Positions 1 through 4,555 of a stretch of DNA of 9,470 nt are shown one piece after another. The stretch is from DALYJJ01 sp031969915. GTDB taxonomy: Bacteria; Acidobacteriota; Terriglobia; Bryobacterales; Bryobacteraceae. The DNA is taken from NCBI GenBank assembly GCA_031969915.1, contig DALYJJ010000198.1:1-9470 (forward strand), written 5' to 3'. Positions within the stretch are counted from its first letter, which is position 1. Every line of letters starts with the position of its first letter. The position numbers were made by a program, and so were the translations under genes. A model generated the notes under the pieces. That model made no database searches. It was not told the origin of the DNA and saw only the letters and a program-made list of their open reading frames with translations.

Positions 1-10
1 CCTTGAAATG

Positions 11-55
11 TGGCGCGCCCGGCAGGATTTGAACCCACGACCCCCTGGTTCGTAG
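11..55 (-). other. Attachment site: 3' half of a tRNA-Arg(ACG) gene (attL/attR-type fragment)
   Basis: Read on the minus strand, the segment begins with an anticodon loop CTACGAA (anticodon ACG, arginine). It continues through the 3' anticodon strand CCAGG, variable loop GGGTC, a T arm GTGGG-TTCAAAT-CCTGC (pairing with two G-U pairs), the 3' acceptor strand CGGGCGC, a G discriminator and CCA. The 5' half is missing: the bases upstream of the loop do not pair with CCAGG, and no GCGCCCG acceptor strand or D arm is found nearby. Homology that starts at the anticodon loop and runs to the CCA end is the usual attachment-core layout for tyrosine integrases that use tRNA genes. I infer that phage DNA lies at higher coordinates and that positions 1-10 are chromosome. 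The intact tRNA and the integrase would be at the other prophage end. A decayed tRNA pseudogene is the alternative. Confidence 0.75.
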
Positions 56-182
56 GATCGTTCCCGCCGACAAGCAGTTGATTTCAAACTACAACCGTGC
101 GGCCGGTCCGTTGCAACTTGCCCCATGGCGCCAGTAGCATCCTGAGAAAGTCTTGCAGAAGTCGAGCGGCACCTAGAGCGGT

Positions 183-395
183 TCAGCCCTTCTTCGGCGC
201 CGGCTTCGATGGAGCCGGTGAGTTCTTGCAGGCAGGTGCCTGCGGGGAGCACGAGCAGTGCTTCGCTGAATTGTGGACGTGGTACCCACCCTTCTTGGCT
301 TTGTGGCCGCCGCAGCGATCCAGCTTTCCCCCGTGAGCCAAGGCGGTTACGGAGATCGACGCCAGGAGCGCGGCTACCATCGCACGCGCGATCAC
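183..395 (-). CDS. Small secreted YHYH-type Cys/His protein
   Basis: A 70-residue exported protein. Residues 1-20 form a signal peptide (one Arg, then a hydrophobic run) ending in TALA, with likely cleavage before H21. The mature part begins HGGKLDRCGGH and reaches YHVH at residues 38-41. This HG-x-LD-x-x-GGH ... GxYHxH layout is typical of short YHYH-type secreted proteins, whose role is unknown and which may bind metal. Cysteines 28, 47, 49 and 56 suggest disulphides or metal binding. The tail is rich in Pro and Lys. I chose the GTG at 393-395 because it makes a 4-base GTGA overlap with the stop of the upstream DUF4236 gene, a junction used repeatedly in this window, and has GGTGG about five bases upstream. 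A TTG at 405-407 and an ATG at 378-380 are in-frame alternatives. It is the last phage gene before the attachment site, a common place for accessory genes. Confidence 0.7.
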   Translation of the reverse strand: MIARAMVAALLASISVTALAHGGKLDRCGGHKAKKGGYHVHNSAKHCSCSPQAPACKNSPAPSKPAPKKG

Positions 396-634
396 AAGAA
401 CCACCAAACGATGGCGGCTACGATCATTACGAAGATTGCGGCGCCTCCGCCGCCTTTGCGACTGCTCACGTGAGATATTCCGGTGCCGGGGATCCCAATG
501 GTTGTGCCCGACCGGCCTCGGCCGAAATTGACCGATGCGCCACGCGTTCCGACCGAGGTGGAAAAGCCCGTCTTCGACACGTTGAGCTTGACGCCCGGAG
601 CGATACTGAACGATTTGCGCGTGCGAAACCCCAT
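392..634 (-). CDS. DUF4236 domain-containing small membrane protein
   Basis: An 80-residue protein. The N-terminal half (MGFRTRKSF, then IAPGVKLNVSKTGFSTSVG and RGASVNFGRG) is the characteristic DUF4236 pattern, a short glycine- and serine-rich beta-type domain of unknown function found in many bacterial and prophage proteins. After a Gly-rich linker at 61-64, a hydrophobic segment at 65-80 makes a C-terminal membrane anchor ending at the stop codon. The open frame extends upstream to 754, but the DUF4236 domain starts at this ATG, which has GCAGGGG a few bases before it. The upstream extension would run into the preceding gene. The stop overlaps the GTG start of the secreted YHYH-type gene, so the two are probably co-translated. 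Role unknown; the position near the attachment site suggests an accessory gene. Confidence 0.8.
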   Translation of the reverse strand: MGFRTRKSFSIAPGVKLNVSKTGFSTSVGTRGASVNFGRGRSGTTIGIPGTGISHVSSRKGGGGAAIFVMIVAAIVWWFL

Positions 635-705
635 GATGACCCCTGCAACTAATTCCAAATCTCGCACTTTACACCCGTAGGCACACGTCCGATACGGCTC
701 GCACC

Positions 706-1056
706 TCAGGCGAGAGTGACCTCGCCGTTCGTCACGAAGCCATGCCAGGCGCACCCGCCCAGGAGCAGCACCGAGCGCGACTTACCTGGCTCGCAGTCGA
801 GCGTGAGGTCCTCGAAGTTCGTGCCGACCAAGCGCCACCTTCCGGGCCCGGGCGTCGCATGCGCAGGCACGCCGCGGGACGAGGACCAGCAGAGCACCTG
901 ATGGGTGCCCACGCGGCCGCCATTCGCCTGGAAGCACTTGGGGCAGAGGAACCGGATGCCCTGCGCCTCCTCGATCGAATCAACATTCGAGAAGAACTGC
1001 CGCGAATCCTCTTCCTTCCAGCGCAGCCACATCGGCTCGAGCTGCGTAAGCCTCAT
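706..1056 (-). CDS. Conserved phage-type protein with CxxC and GCxWHGFVTNG motifs
   Basis: A 116-residue cytoplasmic protein without a signal peptide or membrane segment. The start is an ATG with GAGGGGG six bases upstream, ten bases after the lipoprotein gene's stop. Visible landmarks are CPKC at 38-41, GTHxVLCW at 50-57, PGPGRW at 69-74, DLTL at 83-86 and a C-terminal GGCAWHGFVTNGEV at 100-113. The layout resembles small hypothetical proteins often seen in phage late regions and prophages. The two cysteine/histidine clusters (C38/C41 with C56, C102 and H105) could bind one zinc ion, which is inference. I do not recognise a function. It sits in the accessory stretch between the spanins and the attachment site, probably co-transcribed with its neighbours. 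Confidence 0.8.
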   Translation of the reverse strand: MRLTQLEPMWLRWKEEDSRQFFSNVDSIEEAQGIRFLCPKCFQANGGRVGTHQVLCWSSSRGVPAHATPGPGRWRLVGTNFEDLTLDCEPGKSRSVLLLGGCAWHGFVTNGEVTLA

Positions 1057-1066
1057 GACGGCCCCC

Positions 1067-1921
1067 TCATTGGCCGAGCACTTTCCGGCCCGCCTCTCGA
1101 TAGAGCGGCGCCATCCCGTTCTCGCGAATCCCCATGTAGGTTTCGCCCCGATCCGTGACCGTCTGGCGGATGAAGGCCTCGAGGGCGATGTAGCGGTCGT
1201 CGCGCATCACCTTCTCCACGAAGCAGGTGGGTTCCTGCCGCCACGGACTTGCGCCGCCCGCGATCGCCACCAGGCGCCGGTCGGGCTCGCGGTTCACGAG
1301 CTGCTCGAAGGCGGGGTAGTACTCCTCGAGGACCTTGCAGCCGTCGCCGTACGAATCGCAACCGAGCCAGTCCACGAACTCGATCCCCGGGCGCGCGCGC
1401 GAGCTGCAGGCCCAGAAGACCGCGATGGGCTTGCCGCGGGTGGCATCGAAGCGCGCCATAGCCGCGTGCACGGCGATGATCCGGGCCTTCACCTCCGAGT
1501 CCGTCAAGCCGTGCAGATCCGGCTCGTCGCAGGGCCTTACGGCCGCCACGTCGCGCAGCAGGCCCGCGTCCGCGATGCGCTGCAGCCAGAAGGTGATCTC
1601 GCTCTCCAGCCGCTCCAGCGGTAGGCCGTAGCAGGCCGGCACGTACAGGATCACCGGGCGGCCCGCGGCGTGCGTCAGGGTGGCGAGCTGCTCGAGGGGC
1701 CCGTAGAAGTCGGCCGCCTCCACGCAGCTCGTGTGGTCCGTCGTTTCGACGGCCGCCATGGCGTTCATCCCGAAGTAGCAGAAGTGAGGCGCGGTCACCC
1801 GCGGCGGGGGCGACGTCGAAGTGGGACCGCTGCCGCTCGAGGCGCCACCACCCCCGCACGACGAGAGGGCGAAAAAAAGGGCCGCCGCAGCGGCCCAAAG
1901 ACGCGCTTGGTGGCACCTCAC
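1067..1921 (-). CDS. Predicted lipoprotein with glycosidase-like (TIM-barrel-like) features
   Basis: A 284-residue predicted lipoprotein. Residues 1-22 have a basic start, a hydrophobic Ala/Leu/Phe stretch and a lipobox LSSC with the lipidated Cys at 22. A low-complexity Gly/Ser/Thr/Pro linker follows (23-42), then a globular domain of about 240 residues. That domain has alternating beta-like segments (RPVILYVPACYG at 88-99, VAAVRPCDEPD at 125-135, KPIAVFWACSS at 164-174, DWLGCDSYGDG at 184-194, RRLVAIAGG at 215-223) separated by amphipathic helices. This looks like a TIM barrel, and the DEPD after a strand resembles the acidic residues of glycoside hydrolases. That is a resemblance only. The GTG start overlaps the Rz stop as GTGA; a longer frame reaches 2029 but reads through the spanin region. 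The Shine-Dalgarno is weak. A strong terminator lies inside the signal-peptide codons, so expression may be conditional. Possible roles are surface modification, superinfection exclusion or help in envelope breakage. Confidence 0.75.
   Translation of the reverse strand: MRCHQARLWAAAAALFFALSSCGGGGASSGSGPTSTSPPPRVTAPHFCYFGMNAMAAVETTDHTSCVEAADFYGPLEQLATLTHAAGRPVILYVPACYGLPLERLESEITFWLQRIADAGLLRDVAAVRPCDEPDLHGLTDSEVKARIIAVHAAMARFDATRGKPIAVFWACSSRARPGIEFVDWLGCDSYGDGCKVLEEYYPAFEQLVNREPDRRLVAIAGGASPWRQEPTCFVEKVMRDDRYIALEAFIRQTVTDRGETYMGIRENGMAPLYREAGRKVLGQ
1872..1896 (-). terminator. Rho-independent terminator inside the lipoprotein signal-peptide codons
   Basis: On the minus strand there is a perfect 7-bp stem GGGCCGC / GCGGCCC with a TGCG loop, followed at once by seven T residues. 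It lies 22 bases after the Rz stop and about 25 bases after the lipoprotein GTG start, within codons that also encode the hydrophobic core of the signal peptide. It would end late transcripts right after the spanin pair. It uses the same 7-bp stem as the terminator near 3990. Transcription termination in vivo is inferred. Confidence 0.75.
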
Positions 1922-2382
1922 GGCACTGCATCCAGTTGACGCTCGCGCTCGAGGATTGCGCTCAGTTGGGCGGCGTCGGCGTAGTGGTTGACGTAGCTCT
2001 GTCGGAGGACTTCGAGAGTGGCACGGCAACCGGCCCTCTCGCTTGGGTCCTCAGCGATTCCGGCAGCGGCGGCCGTGGTGTTTCGGCTGACCGCCCGGAG
2101 CTCGCGCATGAAGTCAGGAGGCAGCACGCAATCGGCAGCCACCACAGTCTCGATTTCATTCTTCACCTCCTCGCCGTTCACGTAGATGTAGATCTCGCGA
2201 TCCTTGTACTTGGTGACCACCTTCTCCTCGATCACCTTCACCTTCTGCAGGTGTACGATCACGCGCTCCCCCTCGGCGGCACGCTCGAGCGCGGCATCGA
2301 CGGTGGCCACCGCCTTGCCGGCCTTGTACCCGCCTGCAGCGATCGCGACCGCGATCGCGATTCCACCCAGGAGCTGCCACAT
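1918..2382 (-). CDS. Rz-like i-spanin (inner-membrane spanin subunit)
   Basis: A 154-residue protein with the i-spanin plan: an N-terminal membrane anchor at about residues 4-23 (LLGGIAIAVAIAAGG) and then a long, charged, mostly helical periplasmic part. A coiled-coil-like stretch (about 30-62) rich in Lys, Glu and Val is followed by a second helical region (92-152), with cysteines at 85 and 119. In the lambda system the i-spanin pairs with the outer-membrane lipoprotein Rz1 and fuses the two membranes in the last step of lysis. The identification is supported by the complete Rz1-type gene embedded in its +1 frame. The ATG lies two bases after the stop of the 55-residue dockerin-loop gene, with no clear Shine-Dalgarno, so translation is probably coupled. 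Sequence similarity among spanins is low, so the call rests on architecture and position. Confidence 0.85.
   Translation of the reverse strand: MWQLLGGIAIAVAIAAGGYKAGKAVATVDAALERAAEGERVIVHLQKVKVIEEKVVTKYKDREIYIYVNGEEVKNEIETVVAADCVLPPDFMRELRAVSRNTTAAAAGIAEDPSERAGCRATLEVLRQSYVNHYADAAQLSAILERERQLDAVP
1962..2159 (-). CDS. Rz1-like o-spanin lipoprotein embedded in Rz
   Basis: A 65-residue lipoprotein encoded entirely within the Rz gene, in the +1 frame, as in phage lambda. The signal peptide starts MKSRLWWLPIACC and ends in the lipobox LTSC, with the lipidated Cys at 18. The mature protein is about 48 residues and rich in Pro, Ser and Thr (TPRPPLP near 27-33, and TPTPPN at the end), as expected of Rz1 proteins. 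A near-perfect Shine-Dalgarno (AGGAGGTG) lies just before the ATG even though it falls inside Rz codons. That is strong evidence that the frame is really translated. It would be anchored in the outer membrane and bind the periplasmic end of Rz. Confidence 0.85.
   Translation of the reverse strand: MKSRLWWLPIACCLLTSCASSGRSAETPRPPLPESLRTQARGPVAVPLSKSSDRATSTTTPTPPN
2164..2171 (-). promoter_or_regulatory. Strong Shine-Dalgarno of the embedded Rz1 gene
   Basis: AGGAGGTG on the minus strand, with six bases between the GGAGG core and the Rz1 ATG at 2157-2159. It lies inside Rz codons and decides the Rz1 start. Confidence 0.8.
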
Positions 2383-2384
2383 GG

Positions 2385-2552
2385 TCAGAACGCGAAGGCG
2401 CCCGCGGCGAAGGCGAGGGCCAGCACGGTGAGCAGCGCTCCCATGGGCATCGTGACCGGCTTCCTCAGGAACGCCGTGACGCCGGCGCGCGCGACTTCGG
2501 CATCGGCCCGGTTCACCTGGCCGTCGTCGTTCAGGTCTCTTACGTCTTTCAT
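2385..2552 (-). CDS. 55-residue membrane protein with a dockerin/EF-hand calcium loop
   Basis: A small protein made of two parts. Near the N-terminus, residues 6-17 read DLNDDGQVNRAD, an exact match to the dockerin type I calcium-loop consensus DxNxDGxxNxxD. A single hydrophobic segment at about 36-55 (GALLTVLALAFAAGAFAF) ends at the C-terminus, preceded by R30, K31 and P32. The ATG has GGAG seven bases upstream. The open frame reaches 2621, but the upstream part has no matching signal and the calcium loop begins five residues after this ATG. It sits between the DUF5675 gene and the spanins, two bases before the Rz start, so a role in lysis or its timing is likely. A calcium-responsive holin or regulator is inference. 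The membrane topology cannot be settled from sequence. Confidence 0.75.
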   Translation of the reverse strand: MKDVRDLNDDGQVNRADAEVARAGVTAFLRKPVTMPMGALLTVLALAFAAGAFAF

Positions 2553-2571
2553 CGGGATCTCCAGTTGAAGC

Positions 2572-2661
2572 TCACGCCCGTGGCGGGCTTGTGAGCAGGT
2601 ATATGGCGAGGGCCGCCGCAATGACGACCACCCACGCCAGGAAGCGCGCGAGAGGTCGCAC
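2572..2661 (-). CDS. Possible 29-residue single-membrane-span peptide
   Basis: This frame fills most of the gap between the DUF5675 stop and the dockerin-loop gene. From the GTG at 2659-2661 it encodes an N-terminal basic stretch (RPLAR), a hydrophobic segment at about 8-24 (FLAWVVVIAAALAIYLL) and a short TSPPRA tail. About 79% of its third codon positions are G or C, like the surrounding genes, which favours real coding. The Shine-Dalgarno is weak and the start lies only 14 bases after the previous stop. It could be a small holin-like or regulatory peptide. It may also be a decayed gene remnant, since the same open frame continues upstream without an obvious better start. Confidence 0.4.
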   Translation of the reverse strand: MRPLARFLAWVVVIAAALAIYLLTSPPRA

Positions 2662-2675
2662 GCCGTAGGTCTTCG

Positions 2676-3089
2676 CTAGTCCGGGTTGTTCACCGTGATC
2701 CAGCACGATTCGCCTCGACTGCGGATTGCGCCGATGACCTTCGTCTTGAGCGCGTGAAGCGCTGGCCGCGAAGTGCCCCCGACAATGCGTTGGCCCACCA
2801 CCTGGGCGCCGACGAGGGGGCAGCCCTCCGTGTCGTCGATGTCGTTGCCCGCGTGCATGCGCACTCCGGTGAAGCCCGGCACGCCGTTGATTGTGATGGT
2901 GTCCGGCCCGAAGCGAGGCGAGTTCTCGAGGGTGATGCGGTACCGCCCGGGCGGGATGGCCGTTCTCCCGGCGATCTTCGTCTCGCGGATCGCGTCCTCG
3001 AGCGTGAAGCATTCGAAAACGCCGTCGACGAAGAGGCCGCCGATGGTGCATTCGTTGACGGTCGGATTGCGGTCGAGGACGAGCTCCAT
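2676..3089 (-). CDS. DUF5675 family protein in the lysis cassette
   Basis: A 137-residue soluble protein with the DUF5675 pattern: MELVLDRNP start, CTIGGLFVDGVFECFTLED at 14-32, an RETKIAGRTAIPPGRYRI segment at 35-52, SPRF at 57-60, VPGFTGVRMHAGNDIDDTEGC at 70-90 and PLVG after it. The family is common in phages and has no firmly assigned activity that I know of. The conserved H79 ... E88-G89-C90 cluster recalls the His ... GC active site of L,D-transpeptidases, which is resemblance only. The ATG shares one base with the preceding stop (TGATG) and has GGAGGG upstream, so the gene is translationally coupled to the membrane protein before it. No classical endolysin is visible in this module, so this protein may be the peptidoglycan-active member. 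No signal peptide is seen, and export would need the holin. Confidence 0.85.
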   Translation of the reverse strand: MELVLDRNPTVNECTIGGLFVDGVFECFTLEDAIRETKIAGRTAIPPGRYRITLENSPRFGPDTITINGVPGFTGVRMHAGNDIDDTEGCPLVGAQVVGQRIVGGTSRPALHALKTKVIGAIRSRGESCWITVNNPD

Positions 3090-3463
3090 CAGTCCCTCCA
3101 CCGGCGATTGAGGAAGGGATCGACCGAGGCAATGTCGCTTCTCGGCGGGCGATTCACGGTCCGTCGCTCGGTGCCATCCCATCCCTGCAGGCGAGCAGCC
3201 AGCTGGCAGAGCTTGAGACCTCGGGAGACACCCACCGCCCAGAGCGCCGCCCCGAATGCCCAGAGCGTTTCCGCATGAAGGTCGGAGCCAGGCGGCAGGA
3301 ACCACTCGCCGATGGCAGTCACGCACCCGGCGAAAACCATCACCAGGCCCACAGCTTCGGTGTAGTGCCATCGCGTGGAATGCTTCGAGTAAAGGATGTT
3401 GAGGCGCATCGCCGCGGCGATCGCCAGCACCACGAACGAGAGACAGCTCACGAAGGTTTCCAT
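3089..3463 (-). CDS. Three-span phage membrane protein, holin candidate
   Basis: A 124-residue protein with three predicted membrane spans at about 3-23, 36-56 and 66-86. The polar C-terminal tail of about 38 residues is rich in Arg (GTERR at 97-101, NRRWRD at the end). This size and layout fit a class I type holin, but many phage membrane proteins look similar and no holin signature is recognised. The ATG shares one base with the upstream gene's stop (TGATG) and is preceded by GGAGGGGA seven bases away. The long frame upstream to 3832 is the shadow of that other membrane gene. The gene sits directly before the DUF5675 gene, the usual place of a holin before its lytic enzyme. Confidence 0.75.
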   Translation of the reverse strand: METFVSCLSFVVLAIAAAMRLNILYSKHSTRWHYTEAVGLVMVFAGCVTAIGEWFLPPGSDLHAETLWAFGAALWAVGVSRGLKLCQLAARLQGWDGTERRTVNRPPRSDIASVDPFLNRRWRD

Positions 3464-3945
3464 CACGGCCTCCCCTCCTTCCCGACCTCGTCGGGGCCGG
3501 GTGTGGTACCGCCCGAGCGGAACCATGGAATGAACGAGAAGGGCTTGGCTGCGAAGGCCGCGCCCATCTTGTTGAGGGCTGGGATGATGTAGACCCCGAC
3601 GATGCCCAGAACGATGGCCACCAGGTTGAGCACCGGTCCAGGCATGACCGCGCGGCCGTCGGTGTACCAGCTCACCGCCCATGCCACGGCGGGCGGACCC
3701 GCGGTGCCGAAGAGGATCCCGCACGTCACGGTGGCCCCCAGCGCGCGACCGGAGAATTGGGGCACGAAGAAGAGCGACGCGCCGGCGGCGGCCGCGGAAA
3801 GCGTGAGGTGCAGGAGCTTCATCCCGCCCCAAGCCGCCTCGTCCAGAGGTACTCCTGGCGGCGCCACCGCCGCGGCGATCGCCCGGCAGCTCGCTGCCAA
3901 TGCCAGCAGCATCAGCCCCGCCGCCCTGGTCTGCTTGTACGTCAT
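3463..3945 (-). CDS. Four-span phage membrane protein, possible holin or holin partner
   Basis: A 160-residue protein, the first gene of the lysis module. Predicted membrane segments lie at about 10-28, 42-62, 68-93 and 104-123. A cytoplasmic-type tail follows with KPFSFIPWFRSGG and many Gly, Pro and charged residues. The ATG at 3943-3945 was preferred to the ATG at 3967-3969 because GGGAGGGG lies five bases upstream of it. The stop overlaps the next membrane gene by one base, so the two are probably made together, as with holin/antiholin pairs. Four spans is unusual for a simple holin. I do not recognise a named family, and the lysis role rests on its neighbours. Confidence 0.7.
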   Translation of the reverse strand: MTYKQTRAAGLMLLALAASCRAIAAAVAPPGVPLDEAAWGGMKLLHLTLSAAAAGASLFFVPQFSGRALGATVTCGILFGTAGPPAVAWAVSWYTDGRAVMPGPVLNLVAIVLGIVGVYIIPALNKMGAAFAAKPFSFIPWFRSGGTTPGPDEVGKEGRP

Positions 3946-3975
3946 CGATTCCCCTCCCTGGATGGCCATTGGCCG

Positions 3976-4004
3976 AAAACGAAAGGGCCGCTCAAGGCGG
4001 CCCT
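3976..4004 (-). terminator. Rho-independent terminator between tail and lysis genes
   Basis: On the minus strand there is a perfect 8-bp stem AGGGCCGC / GCGGCCCT with a five-base loop CTTGA, followed by the T-rich run TTCGTTTTC. The loop contains the TGA stop of the last tail gene. It separates the tail operon from the membrane/lysis genes that begin 31 bases further on. The T-run is interrupted, so termination may be partial and allow read-through into the lysis genes. Confidence 0.65.
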
Positions 4005-4555
4005 GTCAGGTCATCTGGAAGTCGCGGTGGCGGACTTCGCCCCGGCCACCCCTGCTCCACGTCGTACCGAAGCACCTCCTCCACTGAGGTGAAGGCCCGG
4101 ATGGCGTCCTTGTGCCGGCCGGCGACGCCAGCGATGGTCCCCTCCGCCACCGCGTATGCGCTGGCGTTCGCGAGCACCCGCTCGACGACGGCTGCGAGCG
4201 GCACGCCGCGCGCGTCCGCCTCCACCTGCAGGAGCTCCCCGGTGTACACGCCGGTGTCCCGGAAGGCCCGGGCCTCCTGGAGCTTGACGGTCCAGCTCGA
4301 CATTTCCGCAGGGCTCGCGTACTTGACCACGCGGGCACGGGCCTCGCTTGCGAGTTCCTCGACGCGCGCCACGAGATCGGCCTGGGCCTCCGTGAGCGAA
4401 CGCTGCACCTTGATCTCCACCATGGGGGTAGGAATGCCGCCGGCGGCCACCCAGCGATCGTATTCGGGCCAGGCGGGGTGACCTGGCGCGACGTCCTCAC
4501 CTGTATCGAGATCGCGGACGCCGCGAGCTAGCAACTGGTACCTCGGTTCGTTCAC
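3992..4555 (-). CDS. Tail fibre assembly / chaperone-like protein
   Basis: A 187-residue protein. The N-terminus (RGVRDLDTGEDVAPGHPAW followed by PEYDRWVAAGGIPTP) resembles the short opening domain of proteins encoded just after phage tail fibre genes, which carry a DxxTGxxxP...W..Y..W...G pattern. A long helical part with many Glu, Ala and Arg residues follows (52-165, including a likely coiled coil at 55-80), then a Pro-rich tail. It is the last gene of the tail group, where tail-fibre chaperones normally lie. The GTG start overlaps the adhesin stop as GTGA and has AGGGGG about eight bases upstream. I infer that it helps fold or attach the adhesin. Remote similarity to Tfa or DUF4376 proteins is possible but not proven from sequence alone. 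Confidence 0.6.
   Translation of the reverse strand: MNEPRYQLLARGVRDLDTGEDVAPGHPAWPEYDRWVAAGGIPTPMVEIKVQRSLTEAQADLVARVEELASEARARVVKYASPAEMSSWTVKLQEARAFRDTGVYTGELLQVEADARGVPLAAVVERVLANASAYAVAEGTIAGVAGRHKDAIRAFTSVEEVLRYDVEQGWPGRSPPPRLPDDLTGPP

Noticed and set aside
11..105. A complete tRNA (including a long-variable-arm or selenocysteine type) at the left end
   Set aside because: The 3' half is clear, but no 5' strand pairs with CGGGCGC or CCAGG. The stem-loop near 80-95 has no U at the position before a possible anticodon.
635..705. A sigma-70 promoter before the DUF4236 gene (TAAAGT as a -10 element)
   Set aside because: The -10 match is four of six and the hexamer 17 bases upstream (TATCGG) is poor, so it cannot be called from sequence alone.
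905..1624. A 239-residue plus-strand open frame
   Set aside because: It is antisense to the lipoprotein gene, which has a signal peptide, a lipobox and domain-like structure. In high-GC DNA such shadows are expected.
3464..3832. N-terminal extension of the three-span membrane protein up to 3832
   Set aside because: The extension is an Arg-rich shadow of the four-span protein; the ATG at 3461-3463 has a strong Shine-Dalgarno and a coupled junction.
3964..3975. Short palindrome GGCCATTGGCC before the lysis module as an operator
   Set aside because: It is short and GC-rich, with no second copy. Chance occurrence is likely in this sequence.
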